Origin: Halobacillus sp. A1
GTDB taxonomy: Bacteria > Bacillota > Bacilli > Bacillales > Halobacillaceae
Reading direction: 5' to 3'
NCBI RefSeq assembly: GCF_024189295.1
Contig: NZ_JAIZEN010000004.1
Span: forward strand, 62,001 to 126,000
DNA length: 64,000 bases
Shown here: one piece after another, positions 33,895 through 42,720 of the stretch
Position numbering within the stretch: the stretch's first letter is position 1
How the letters are laid out: each line of letters begins with the position of its first letter
The notes under the pieces: model-generated
The model's input: the letters and a program-made list of their open reading frames with translations, nothing else
What the model was told of the DNA's origin: nothing
Databases searched by the model: none
Position numbers and translations under genes: made by a program

Positions 33895-34652
33895 AGCTTG
33901 TCAATGAAGTGCGTGAGACGAAACCTTTGATTCATAACCTTACGAATGAGGTTGTCATGAATTTCAGTGCAAATGGACTGCTCGCTTTTGGAGGTTCTCC
34001 GATAATGGCAATGGCTGAGGAAGACGCAGCGGATATCGCGCAGCTTTCTGACGGTGTATTAATCAATATCGGAACGCTCACTGAACCGCACCTTCGTGCG
34101 ATGATTCTGGCAGGGAAAGCCGCGAACCAAAAAGGCGTTCCTGTCGTTATTGACCCTGTAGGAGTTGCTGCGACGAGTTATCGTACAGAAGCCTTTCAGA
34201 GAATCATAGATGAAGTTCAGCCGACGGCCATTAAAGGAAATGCTGGCGAGATGGCTCATCTTGTAGGCATCACGTTAGAAACGAAAGGCGTAGATTCAGT
34301 CGGTGAAGGCGATAGTGAAGAGATTGCTAAGAAGGTAGCGGAAAAGTACAACACGATTGCTTTGGTGACAGGGGAGACTGATGTCATCAGCGACGGGCAA
34401 GAAATTATGACTAACCAGGCTGGACATGAATGGCTGGGTAAAGTAACGGGATCAGGCTGTCTGTTAGGCTCAATTTTAGCGGCATGTCTATCTACCTCTG
34501 GTACGCGGCTGGAGCAAACCCTGGCTGCTGCACGCTTTTATGGACTGGCAGCTGAAAGAGCGTCCAGACACACTAATGTTAATGGACCAGGCACTTTTGC
34601 TGCATGTTTCATTGATGCGCTTGCAATGGATATAACGAAGCTGGAGGGGTGA
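33885..34652 (+). CDS. thiM: Hydroxyethylthiazole kinase
   Basis: A 255-residue enzyme that phosphorylates hydroxyethylthiazole, the compound ThiW probably imports. Motifs: HNLTNEVVMNFSANGLLAFGGSPIMA at 19-44, VIDPVGVAATSYRTE and KVTGSGCLLGSILAA. ATG 33885 overlaps the thiD end by ten bases after GAGGAGG. Length is typical. Confidence 0.95.
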   Translation: MAIKLVNEVRETKPLIHNLTNEVVMNFSANGLLAFGGSPIMAMAEEDAADIAQLSDGVLINIGTLTEPHLRAMILAGKAANQKGVPVVIDPVGVAATSYRTEAFQRIIDEVQPTAIKGNAGEMAHLVGITLETKGVDSVGEGDSEEIAKKVAEKYNTIALVTGETDVISDGQEIMTNQAGHEWLGKVTGSGCLLGSILAACLSTSGTRLEQTLAAARFYGLAAERASRHTNVNGPGTFAACFIDALAMDITKLEG

Positions 34653-34658
34653 TGAACC

Positions 34659-35276
34659 TTGGAACTTGCGGACCGATTACGAAAATATTTAATTATGGGC
34701 AGTCAAAATTGCACGCGTGATCCAGTAGACGTGCTCACTGAAGCGATTCAAGGCGGGATCACAGCTTTTCAATTCCGTGAAAAAGGTCCGGGGTCTCTAG
34801 AAGGGAAAGAGAAGCTTTCGCTAGGCGAAAAATTACGCCAGCTTTGCCGGACGCATAATGTGTTGTTTATTGTAAATGATGACAGCGTTTTGGTGGATCC
34901 TCTTGAAGCGGATGGCATTCATGTCGGTCAGGACGATGTCGATGTGGAGGAGCTGCGATCCCTTTTCCCGGAAAAAATCATTGGACTATCGATTTCGAAT
35001 GAAGAGGAATTAAAGGGAAGTGCTGTTGCTTCTGTTGATTATCTAGGGGCAGGTCCTGTGTTTGGGACATCTACGAAAATCGATGCGAAGGAACCGGTTG
35101 GGGTGGAGTGGATCGAGCGGGTAAAACAGCTTCATCCTGACGTTCCGCTTGTAGGAATTGGCGGCATCTCGGTTAATAATGCGCACGAGGTGATAGCGGC
35201 AGGAGCTGATGGTGTGTCGGTAATCTCGGCAGTCACTGCAGCTGAAAATGTTATAGAAGCCGTTCAACAATTATGA
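34659..35276 (+). CDS. thiE: Thiamine-phosphate synthase
   Basis: A 205-residue TIM-barrel enzyme that joins HMP-PP and thiazole phosphate. Motifs GGITAFQFREKG, FIVNDDSVLVDPLEADGIHVGQDD, GLSISNEEE, YLGAGPVFGTSTKIDA and GIGGISVNNAHEVIAAGADGVSVIS are present. TTG 34659 is the start, after GGAGGGG. Last gene of the operon. Confidence 0.95.
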   Translation: MELADRLRKYLIMGSQNCTRDPVDVLTEAIQGGITAFQFREKGPGSLEGKEKLSLGEKLRQLCRTHNVLFIVNDDSVLVDPLEADGIHVGQDDVDVEELRSLFPEKIIGLSISNEEELKGSAVASVDYLGAGPVFGTSTKIDAKEPVGVEWIERVKQLHPDVPLVGIGGISVNNAHEVIAAGADGVSVISAVTAAENVIEAVQQL

Positions 35277-35278
35277 AA

Positions 35279-35315
35279 AAGAAGTCCCGCTATATTACAA
35301 AGCGGGACTTCTTTT
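35279..35315 (+). terminator. Terminator after thiE
   Basis: AAGAAGTCCCGCT and AGCGGGACTTCTT pair with a short loop, with A and T runs outside. Confidence 0.9.
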
Positions 35316-35637
35316 ATGTCATCTCAAAATATAAAGGAAAGTGGCTGCTACAGCCTTCATTAAATGGATGATGGCATTTTGGACATGAGGAAGTATGGAT
35401 ATATTCATTAATGGAAAGTTCATACTTACAGCTTCCGCATAATATCGCTGTTTCATCCTGCTTTGTCTTTGGCCATTTATCGGCGGGGTGACCGGCACAT
35501 TCTTTGTGGCAGTAGTAGCAGGCATAGTATTCGCTGCAGCAATAGAATTTTATGGCGATGATATCTACTTCGCTGTGGTAATGGGCGCAGCGGGTGTAAG
35601 CATCAACGTTCCTTCCTTTTACTTGGTGTTCACTCAT
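35314..35637 (-). CDS. CHY zinc finger protein
   Basis: A 107-residue protein with the CHY-type zinc finger: TRCAHYHSEVDIIAIKFYCCSEYYACYYCHKECAGHPADKWP in the first half, a second cluster ILCGSCKYEL and a third CPKCHHPFNEGC near the end. Many Cys and His can bind two or three zinc ions. In bacteria the family is found alone and is of unknown function. It converges on thiE through a shared terminator. Confidence 0.9.
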   Translation of the reverse strand: MSEHQVKGRNVDAYTRCAHYHSEVDIIAIKFYCCSEYYACYYCHKECAGHPADKWPKTKQDETAILCGSCKYELSINEYIHTSSCPKCHHPFNEGCSSHFPLYFEMT

Positions 35638-35663
35638 TGCGGATTCTCCTTTATGTACAGGGG

Positions 35664-35864
35664 CTAACTGATGTCACAGTTGAATGAATAATTCCATGCT
35701 AAAAAGCTTTGCTCCACATCAGGCACTCCACCTTCTTCATAGCAGCGGTCACTGGCATAATTGATTATCTTATAGTTGAAATAGGAGTGGGTGCCAATTA
35801 AAAAAATGGCAACTACTATAGAAAAAGCAATTAGTGATAATAAAACCTTTTTGTTCAGGCTCAT
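35664..35864 (-). CDS. Small single-pass membrane protein, unknown
   Basis: A 66-residue product from ATG 35864, placed seven bases after GGGAGG; an ATG two codons earlier is too close to that site. One membrane helix (about 5-25, KKVLLSLIAFSIVVAIFLIG) is followed by an exported-looking region with two Cys (RCYEEGG and FNCDIS) that might form a disulfide. No family recognised. It is the first of several short minus-strand membrane protein genes between 35.7 and 36.5 kb. Confidence 0.6.
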   Translation of the reverse strand: MSLNKKVLLSLIAFSIVVAIFLIGTHSYFNYKIINYASDRCYEEGGVPDVEQSFLAWNYSFNCDIS

Positions 35865-35881
35865 CTTCATACCTCCCTAAA

Positions 35882-36088
35882 TTATAATAACGATCCGAGC
35901 AACGCAAAGGTCAGCATGAGCAGGATCCCGACGACGAGAAAGTATCCAATCCAACGAATCCCTTTCGGTAAATCACCCGATTCTTCGTTCACAGGTGATC
36001 CCTCATGTTTGTGGTTATGGTCAGTTCCATCGTTAAAAGGTTTTGTATTTTTGTTTATAGTACCACTCCTTTTATCTGTATGAAACAA
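35882..36088 (-). CDS. Small membrane protein with a histidine-rich hydrophilic N-terminus
   Basis: Up to 68 residues with a C-terminal membrane helix (GIRWIGYFLVVGILLMLTFALLGSLL) and a polar front half containing DHNHKHEG. The start is unclear. TTG 36088 has no good ribosome site, while AAAAGGAG lies inside the frame about eight bases before an ATA codon; no ATG, GTG or TTG follows it in frame. Function unknown. Confidence 0.45.
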   Translation of the reverse strand: MFHTDKRSGTINKNTKPFNDGTDHNHKHEGSPVNEESGDLPKGIRWIGYFLVVGILLMLTFALLGSLL

Positions 36089-36118
36089 GACGGGTCAGTC
36101 CGTTTTCCATTTATATGA

Positions 36119-36337
36119 TTAATAAATGGCTGGAATTATCGATAAAATGATGAATAATACTGGTGATGCCATCACTTCACCAGATCTAGAGTATGATGTG
36201 AAATCCGGCGTATGTAATACGGTTAGGAACCAACCTGACGTAATTTGCAAGACGATATAGATGAGCGGAAAGCTTATAAAAAAGATGATGTATTTCCTAA
36301 CAGGGGCAGCTTCCTCCTTAATCTTGTGGAGAATCAA
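36119..36337 (-). CDS. Small two-helix membrane protein, unknown
   Basis: Up to 72 residues with two hydrophobic segments (YIIFFISFPLIYIVLQI and ASPVLFIILSIIPAIY) separated by a polar loop. TTG 36337 overlaps the end of the upstream small gene by 20 bases, suggesting coupling. AAGGAGG lies inside the frame but is not followed by a usual start. No family recognised. Confidence 0.5.
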   Translation of the reverse strand: MILHKIKEEAAPVRKYIIFFISFPLIYIVLQITSGWFLTVLHTPDFTSYSRSGEVMASPVLFIILSIIPAIY

Positions 36338-36509
36338 TTGGTCGGAACGAGCCTTTTATGGCAGCACAAGTTATTAAAAGTACAACTCCAAGTAGACCTC
36401 CGATGAATTCGGCAACGAAAAAGTCTCCATCTCTTAATAAACGAACCAGAAATTGTCCTCCAAAAATTCCAGTCAATAGTAATCCGAAGTAAAAGCATAT
36501 AAATTTCAT
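36318..36509 (-). CDS. Small two-helix membrane protein, unknown
   Basis: A 63-residue product from ATG 36509, preceded by AAAGGTGGAAAG. It has one helix at about 2-20 (ICFYFGLLLTGIFGGQFLV) and a second at about 30-50 (EFIGGLLGVVLLITCAAIKG) with a short charged loop between. It overlaps the next gene by 20 bases. No family recognised. Confidence 0.55.
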   Translation of the reverse strand: MKFICFYFGLLLTGIFGGQFLVRLLRDGDFFVAEFIGGLLGVVLLITCAAIKGSFRPIDSPQD

Positions 36510-36587
36510 AGGACTTTCCACCTTTCAAGTTTGATGGAGTTACTTTATATACGGTTTATAAAGGGGATCGTTTCAAAAAAAGGAAAA

Positions 36588-37046
36588 TTATAAGAACTTC
36601 TTAATGTCTAGGATAGCTTGAAAATGCATTCCCTCGTGAAAAATCGTCCGAATTAATACTTGCTCGATTGTGCGCATGTTCATCTCGGTGGTGGAATATT
36701 CGACTTCCAGGCGATCTCCGTACATTTTTTTAATTTGCTGAGGTTGAACCGATAATAATTGTTTAAGCTCCTCTAAGGAGGGGGTATGCTCATCAAAATC
36801 GTTTGGATTTGTTCCGAACCCGAACCATTTTTGAAAATTTTCCGGAACAGGTGATTTTTCTTTCGTCAGGAATTGAAGCCAGGAAAATTGATCTAAATAG
36901 ACATGACCGAGATTCCAACGTATGTTATTATTGAACCCTTTAGGAATGGAGTTCGATTCCTTTTCAGTTACATCATCTACTAAGGATAGAAGTTCCCTTC
37001 TGTATTGTTCCAGCTGTTCAAACAAATTGTCATGACGATTTTGCAT
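36588..37046 (-). CDS. DinB family protein
   Basis: A 152-residue helical protein of the DinB/YfiT fold. The likely metal-binding histidines are in WNLGHVYLDQF (near 48) and FHEGMHFQAILDI (near 138 and 142). ATG 37046 follows AGGAGG at about 12 bases. Family proteins can be thiol transferases or simply uncharacterised stress proteins; no partner suggests which. Confidence 0.82.
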   Translation of the reverse strand: MQNRHDNLFEQLEQYRRELLSLVDDVTEKESNSIPKGFNNNIRWNLGHVYLDQFSWLQFLTKEKSPVPENFQKWFGFGTNPNDFDEHTPSLEELKQLLSVQPQQIKKMYGDRLEVEYSTTEMNMRTIEQVLIRTIFHEGMHFQAILDIKKFL

Positions 37047-37181
37047 TCTATCAATCTACCTCCTATACAATTTGTGATTAAACCATTAAGACCACTGTTC
37101 ATAGATGGACATTACCTACTTCTTAAAAAGCACTCTGATTAAATTGAATGATTGGAAGAAGGGTGATTAATATGATCCCAC

Positions 37182-38201
37182 TTACAACGTTTTCATTTCC
37201 CAGGTGAACCAGCGGCCGTGGCCGTCGGTATCACCGACGATTTTGCGGTTTTTTTCACCATGAATTATTGTATCCAAATGAAGCTTTTGGTCCTCTATGT
37301 TGTTATATAAATGGGCGACATCTCTTTCTTTCCCTATATGGTCTATGGAATTCAGCAACTTTTGTTTTGTGGCGTCGTTCATCTGATTGGCTACGTGAGT
37401 ATGAAAAACGCATACAATTGAGTCTTTGGAAATACCTTCGGCAGTTTGTGGCAAGAGATCCACGCCATCCCCCTCTATTAGGTGAAGGTGAGTAGCTTGA
37501 ACCGCAGCTGCTGCCTGCTGGAACAGTTGGCGTCGCTCGCGATGTTCAGGCCAAATCAAAGCTTCGAGCCACTGGAGGTCTTCTACTTTTTCGACACTAT
37601 TGATGTGCAAATCCAACCCGAATCGATCGCTGACAGGTGATGGGTTTTGTGAGATTTTCGGTTTTTTTGAGGATTTTATCTTTGACGTTATATGTACGTT
37701 CGTTTCATGGCTGCCATAGGTGGAATCTTCATCGTAAGTATAGCTGTATTTATCCCACAACAACTGGAGACCTGCACTCGTTCCGATTTCTATAAGAGCT
37801 AAGGGCTTGCGTATTGTATCGTACACATAATTAAAACAAGGGTATAGGAAAGCGCAGCGTCTTACTTCATTAGTTTGAACGAGTCTGTTTTGCAATAGTA
37901 CTTTGATTTCCTTTTGGTGAAGTTGGCAGAAATCTTTGAAATGATTGAAAGCATCAGAAGGTGGCAGCGGGTTTTCGGTGAGATTGGAATAATAATTCGA
38001 TAAAGGGTGTCCTGACCCTTTTAAAAGGAATTGGACGCTGCCGAACAGTAAATTTGGTGCAGGCTGACCTTTCCGGGCATATGAACACAGCTCGAGCAAT
38101 TCTTTGTCGTGGGCAATATGGTTGGACAAATGACCATATAGGCTGCTCGATAATTGCTGAGCTTCCTGAGAAAACGTTTCGAAAATATCAGTAAGGGACA
38201 A
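37182..38201 (-). CDS. DUF2332 family protein
   Basis: About 339 residues starting at TTG 38201, eight bases after GAGGTG; a longer open frame upstream lacks a ribosome site and is not used. Segments typical of DUF2332 are PCFNYVYDTIRKPLALIEIGTSAGLQLLWDKYSYTY, DRFGLDLHINSVEKVEDLQWLEALIWPEHRERRQLFQQA and VCVFHTHVANQM. The fold may be methyltransferase-like (EIGTSAGLQL resembles a SAM loop), but the activity is unknown. Single gene. Confidence 0.85.
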   Translation of the reverse strand: MSLTDIFETFSQEAQQLSSSLYGHLSNHIAHDKELLELCSYARKGQPAPNLLFGSVQFLLKGSGHPLSNYYSNLTENPLPPSDAFNHFKDFCQLHQKEIKVLLQNRLVQTNEVRRCAFLYPCFNYVYDTIRKPLALIEIGTSAGLQLLWDKYSYTYDEDSTYGSHETNVHITSKIKSSKKPKISQNPSPVSDRFGLDLHINSVEKVEDLQWLEALIWPEHRERRQLFQQAAAAVQATHLHLIEGDGVDLLPQTAEGISKDSIVCVFHTHVANQMNDATKQKLLNSIDHIGKERDVAHLYNNIEDQKLHLDTIIHGEKNRKIVGDTDGHGRWFTWEMKTL

Positions 38202-38405
38202 CGTGACTTCACCTCTTTCTATTGGAAATATGTACCTCTTATCGTAACATGATGGTTTACTAGTGACTACTAGAATATAGGTGGTTTTCATAAGTTGTGG
38301 AAATAAAGGAAGCGCCAACTCATAAACTTTCTGTGGTAAAATAATAATAGTTTAGGGTCGGATTCCGATGTAGTTGAAAGTCCCTTTGAAAGGGGAAGAT
38401 CTAAA

Positions 38406-39563
38406 GTGAAGTTTGAAGAACGGTTTGATTGGAAGTTAGGTTTTGTTCTTATCTTATTTATGATTATCAGTTGTGTGGCACTGTATAGCGCTCAGCAAAG
38501 TGCTCAATATAATGAGAATTTTATGATGAAACAGCTTGTCTGGTACGTGGTAGGCGGAGGAATTATCGGGGTCATGCTGTATTTTGAACCGGATTTTTAT
38601 AAAAAAATCAGCTGGCCTTTATACATAGCGGGGCTTATTGCATTGCTGGCGCTTGTCATTGCTCCATCGACGATTGCACCAGTTATTAAAGGTCAGAAAA
38701 GCTGGTTTGTATTACCGGGTTTAGGGTCTATTCAGCCATCAGAGTTCATGAAGGTATTTACGATTCTCATTTTAGCGAATGTGGTGACGAATCATCACGA
38801 GAGGATTAGAGTAAAAGATTTAAAAAGTGATTTTCTTTTGCTGGGTAAAATTGTTGGTCTGACGTTAGCTCCATTAGCCTTGATCATGCAGCAGCCTGAT
38901 CTAGGAACCGGGTTAGTGTTCATAGCTATTATGGGAGGGATGATCGTTATATCAGGCATCAGGTGGCGGGTAATCCTTCCAATCTTCGGAACGTTAGCTG
39001 CGGCGGGTACCTTCATCATCTGGCTAGCGATTCGGTTTCCTCAAATATTAGATCAGTATTTAGGAGTGAAGCAGTACCAGCTGGGAAGGATTTATTCCTG
39101 GCTTAATCCCGAACAATATAGTTCATCAGAAGGGTTCCAGTTAATCCGCGCAATGCGGGCGATTGGATCTGGTCAAATGTATGGTAAGGGTATAGGAGAA
39201 AGAGAAGTTTACTTACCGGAAAGTCATTCTGATTTCATTTTCAGTATCATCGGTGAGGAATATGGTTTTATTGGGAGTTGTGTTGTGCTGCTCGCTTTCT
39301 TTCTTTTCATTTATCGGCTGACGACGATAGCTTCAAGAGCCAATCATAAGTTCAGTACGTATGTCATTGTGGGGCTGATTTGTATGATTGCGTTCCACGT
39401 TTTTCAAAACATAGGGATGTCAATTCAACTTCTGCCGATAACAGGGATTCCCCTGCCGTATATTAGCTATGGGGGCAGCTCGTTGCTTGCTTTTCTACTT
39501 GCAATAGGCCTTGCGTTTTCGGTTTCTTATCATCATAGGGATTTCATGTTTGGCGAAAATTAA
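38406..39563 (+). CDS. rodA: FtsW/RodA/SpoVE family cell wall polymerase, RodA-like
   Basis: A 385-residue SEDS glycosyltransferase with ten membrane helices that polymerises lipid II with a partner penicillin-binding protein. Typical motifs are KGQKSWFVLPGLGSIQPSEFMKVFTI (about 94-119), QQPDLGTGLVF with the catalytic Asp region, LPESHSDFIFSIIGEEYGFIG and ITGIPLPYISYGGSSLLAFLLAIGL. Similar to B. subtilis RodA. GTG 38406 follows AAAGGGG. It is monocistronic with a strong terminator. Confidence 0.88.
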   Translation: MKFEERFDWKLGFVLILFMIISCVALYSAQQSAQYNENFMMKQLVWYVVGGGIIGVMLYFEPDFYKKISWPLYIAGLIALLALVIAPSTIAPVIKGQKSWFVLPGLGSIQPSEFMKVFTILILANVVTNHHERIRVKDLKSDFLLLGKIVGLTLAPLALIMQQPDLGTGLVFIAIMGGMIVISGIRWRVILPIFGTLAAAGTFIIWLAIRFPQILDQYLGVKQYQLGRIYSWLNPEQYSSSEGFQLIRAMRAIGSGQMYGKGIGEREVYLPESHSDFIFSIIGEEYGFIGSCVVLLAFFLFIYRLTTIASRANHKFSTYVIVGLICMIAFHVFQNIGMSIQLLPITGIPLPYISYGGSSLLAFLLAIGLAFSVSYHHRDFMFGEN

Positions 39564-39591
39564 GCAGTTGAAAATATAATCATAAAATAAT

Positions 39592-39653
39592 CGCTCTTAT
39601 CGTTTTTATGTTAAGCTTGGCCGCTTACATTATAACGATAAGAGCGTTTTTTT
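39592..39653 (+). terminator. Long-loop terminator after rodA
   Basis: CGCTCTTATCGTT and AACGATAAGAGCG pair perfectly over 13 bases with a loop of 29 bases and seven T after. Confidence 0.85.
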
Positions 39654-39731
39654 ATGAAGCAATGTTAAAAGATGTTTCACCGGATTAGGAACAGGATCCC
39701 TCAGTCTCTTTCTTAGCCATTATCCCTGTTT

Positions 39732-41441
39732 TTATCCGAACTGCGCCTGGTGAAGGCGGCTGTATATTCCTTTAGAATCAAGTAGTTCTTTATGGCTGCC
39801 TTGTTCAGCAATGCCTTCTTTGGTAACGACCATGATTCGGTCCGCATTTTTAATCGTAGCCAGCCTGTGAGCGATCACAAGAGTCGTTCTCCCTTTTGTC
39901 AGATCAGCTAGAGACTTTTGAATAGCCACTTCAGTTTCTGTATCCAGTGCAGACGTAGCTTCATCTAAAATCAGTATAGGCGGATTTTTCAGGAACATGC
40001 GGGCAATCGCAAGGCGCTGTTTCTGGCCGCCGGAGAGCTTCACGCCACGTTCACCAATAATGGTGTCCAGTCCTTGAGGTTGTGTTCGGACGAATTCGGC
40101 AAGTCTTGCTTTACGGGAAGCTTCCATTATCTCTTCGTCTGTAGCTTTAAGATTTCCGTACGCGATATTCTCACGAATGGTTCCTGAAAATAGAAAAACA
40201 TCCTGCTGGACGATGCCGATTTGGCTTCTTAAAGAGTCGAGCTTCATATCCTGGATGTCGACTCCGTCTACAGTGATTTGGCCGGATTCTATTTCATAAA
40301 AGCGTGGAAGCAGACTGCAGAGTGTCGTTTTTCCGGCACCGGATGGACCGACAAATGCAACTGTTTCTCCTGAATGGACATTCAGACTAATGTCCTGTAA
40401 GACATGGTCCAATCCTTCATAACCGAATGTGACGTTGTCATATCGGATATCGCCATTTAAATCAATGTCTCTAGCATGTGGCGCATCCTTGATGTCAGGT
40501 TCTGTATCGATGACCTCGGTGTAGCGTTTGAACCCTGCAATGCCTTTAGGATAGCTTTCAATGACGGCATTGATTTTTTGTATGGGTCCAATTAAGATGT
40601 TGGCCAATAAGATGAATGCCACAAACTCCCCGTTCGTGAGCTCTCCTGTAATGACAAACCACGTCCCGAATAATAACGTGAACAAGGTGACGAGCCTCAT
40701 CAATACATAGTTTGCAGTTATATTCTGGGCCATGATTTTGTAGGAGGATAGCTTTGTATTACGATAACGATCATTGTTCACTGCAAACTTTTCCTGTTCG
40801 TGCTTTTCGTTAGCGAAAGCCTGGACGACACGGATGCCGCCGATGCTGTCTTCGACTCGTGAGTTGATTTCAGCTACATCGCCAAACATTTTACGGAAGG
40901 TCCCTGTCATTTTTTTGTTGAAATGAATAGCTAAAACGATCAGAAGAGGGATAACGATAAAGGAAAGAACAGCTAATTTCCAGTTGATGGTCAGCATAAG
41001 AATGAATGAGCCGACTAAAGTCATGATGGCAACAAAAATGTCTTCCGGTCCGTGGTGGGCCACTTCTCCGATTTCCTCCAGGTCTTTTGTAAGCCGTGAA
41101 ATAGAATGGCCTGTTTTATTATTGTCATAATACCCGAAAGAAAGCTTCTGCATATGCTGAAAAAGCTTTCGGCGCATATCTGTTTCGATGTTTATGCCGA
41201 GCATATGTCCCCAGTATGTAACAATATAGTGGAAGCCAGTATTAATTAAATATATGAGCAAAAGTCCGACACAAGCCCATAAGATAATCGACCAATTTTC
41301 CTGAGGGAGAAGCCGGTCAATGACTTGATTGACGGCTAATGGAAAAGCGAGTTCCAATAGTCCGACAAGTATGGCACAGCCGAAATCTAATATGAAAAGC
41401 CATTTATACGGCTTGTAATACGAAAAAAATCGAGCTAACAA
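39732..41441 (-). CDS. ABC exporter, fused membrane and ATPase domains (Sav1866-like)
   Basis: A 569-residue half-transporter with six membrane helices (about 15-305) and an ATPase domain with Walker A VGPSGAGKTT, Q-loop QQDVFLF, signature LSGGQKQR, Walker B PILILDEATSALD and switch His in VIAHRLATI, all intact. Such proteins form homodimers that export lipids or drugs. Length and helical part resemble S. aureus Sav1866. TTG 41441 follows AAGGAGC. Substrate unknown. Confidence 0.9.
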   Translation of the reverse strand: MLARFFSYYKPYKWLFILDFGCAILVGLLELAFPLAVNQVIDRLLPQENWSIILWACVGLLLIYLINTGFHYIVTYWGHMLGINIETDMRRKLFQHMQKLSFGYYDNNKTGHSISRLTKDLEEIGEVAHHGPEDIFVAIMTLVGSFILMLTINWKLAVLSFIVIPLLIVLAIHFNKKMTGTFRKMFGDVAEINSRVEDSIGGIRVVQAFANEKHEQEKFAVNNDRYRNTKLSSYKIMAQNITANYVLMRLVTLFTLLFGTWFVITGELTNGEFVAFILLANILIGPIQKINAVIESYPKGIAGFKRYTEVIDTEPDIKDAPHARDIDLNGDIRYDNVTFGYEGLDHVLQDISLNVHSGETVAFVGPSGAGKTTLCSLLPRFYEIESGQITVDGVDIQDMKLDSLRSQIGIVQQDVFLFSGTIRENIAYGNLKATDEEIMEASRKARLAEFVRTQPQGLDTIIGERGVKLSGGQKQRLAIARMFLKNPPILILDEATSALDTETEVAIQKSLADLTKGRTTLVIAHRLATIKNADRIMVVTKEGIAEQGSHKELLDSKGIYSRLHQAQFG

Positions 41442-41516
41442 GGTAGAGCGCTCCTTCGTTATGTTAATTGAAATCCATTTTCAATTATAAGCATTCAAAC
41501 TGCGTATGGCAACGTA

Positions 41517-41552
41517 AAAAAGGATCTCAGTCAGGCACTGAGATCCTTTTAT
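41517..41552 (-). terminator. Terminator between the aldo/keto reductase and ABC exporter genes
   Basis: AAAAGGATCTCAGT and ACTGAGATCCTTTT pair perfectly around CAGGC. Confidence 0.9.
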
Positions 41553-41602
41553 TCAAATCGTCTAGGTCTTAGAGAACCTTGTTCATCTCAACTCTTAGCA
41601 AA

Positions 41603-42505
41603 TTAAGGCACATCATGTCCCATCGAGCTTTGCAGAATTTCAAACCATTGGTCATGACTTAAAGAAAGTTCCAGCGATTCTACAGCTCGATCAATACGCT
41701 CTTTTTTCCCGGAGCCAACGATTGGCATAATCTTTGAGGGGTGTTGGAGGAGCCACGCGTACATGATTTGGTCGATGGAGCGGGCGCCGGTTTGTTCTTT
41801 TATTTGATGGAGAGTATCTCTTAATCGGACGGATTTATCGTCTTCCCCATTGAATACTTTTCCGCCTGCTAGAGGAGACCAGGCCATTGGCGGGATCCCG
41901 TGCTGCTGGCAGCGGTTCAACGTCCCGTCTTCGAAATTCTCCAAGTGGTAGGCTGAAAGTTCAATTTGATTGGTTACGAGAGAAAATGGCAGATGAGATT
42001 GAAGTAAATCCCACTGGTGGTCTTTAAAATTCGATACTCCAAAATGACGGACTTTGCCCTCCTGTTTTAGCTCTATAAATGCTTCGGAGACTTGTTTTGG
42101 ATCCATGAATGGATCTGGCCGGTGGATCAGCAATAAATCGATATAATCTGTTTTTAAATTATGCAAAGACGTCTCGACAGATTTTAAGATATGTTCTTTG
42201 CTCGTATTGTAATGGTGACTACGATGTTCCGGACGATTTTCTGAAGGTAAAACAATGCCGCATTTCGTTACGATTTCCATTTGATTACGAAGTGATGGTT
42301 TCAGCTCTAAAGCATTTCCGAATAACCCTTCACATGTATAGCTTCCATAGATATCAGCATGATCGAATGTAGTAATGCCCTGGCTCAAGTTATGTTCAAT
42401 TAATGACAGCGTATCTTCTTTCGAATACTCCCATTCATTCAACCTCCATAATCCATGAACGATTCTCGAAAATGATAGATCTTCAGCAATTTGAACTCTT
42501 TCCAT
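41603..42505 (-). CDS. Aldo/keto reductase
   Basis: A 300-residue TIM-barrel NADPH oxidoreductase. The catalytic tetrad is visible as Asp in FDHADIYG, Tyr in the same motif (Tyr53 or so), Lys in EIVTKCG and His in LLLIHRPDP. NADPH binding is in IVGSGKKERID. It resembles B. subtilis YdhF. GAGGG precedes ATG 42505. It is divergent from the eutD operon, with the upstream region shared. Confidence 0.9.
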   Translation of the reverse strand: MERVQIAEDLSFSRIVHGLWRLNEWEYSKEDTLSLIEHNLSQGITTFDHADIYGSYTCEGLFGNALELKPSLRNQMEIVTKCGIVLPSENRPEHRSHHYNTSKEHILKSVETSLHNLKTDYIDLLLIHRPDPFMDPKQVSEAFIELKQEGKVRHFGVSNFKDHQWDLLQSHLPFSLVTNQIELSAYHLENFEDGTLNRCQQHGIPPMAWSPLAGGKVFNGEDDKSVRLRDTLHQIKEQTGARSIDQIMYAWLLQHPSKIMPIVGSGKKERIDRAVESLELSLSHDQWFEILQSSMGHDVP

Positions 42506-42605
42506 CTATGTACCCTCATTTCTATTAGTATACCGTTACTTTACCGAGCGTTCCTATATAGTGCAAATATTAATTCATAACGTCGAGCTCTGTCTAAAAA
42601 ATTTT

Positions 42606-42645
42606 TGTATAAAAATAAACTATAAAACTTCATACAATTTATACA
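42606..42645 (+). promoter_or_regulatory. Inverted repeat upstream of the ectoine operon
   Basis: TGTATAAA (42606-42613) and TTTATACA (42638-42645) form an eight-base perfect inverted repeat with 24 bases between, in an AT-rich region 75 bases before eutD. It could be an operator; the site was not found before eutB. Confidence 0.35.
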
Positions 42646-42720
42646 TTACATTAAAAAATCACAGTGAATACAATGAGAATATAGAAGTTAAAATATTCAG
42701 ATAACAGGGGAGGGATAATC

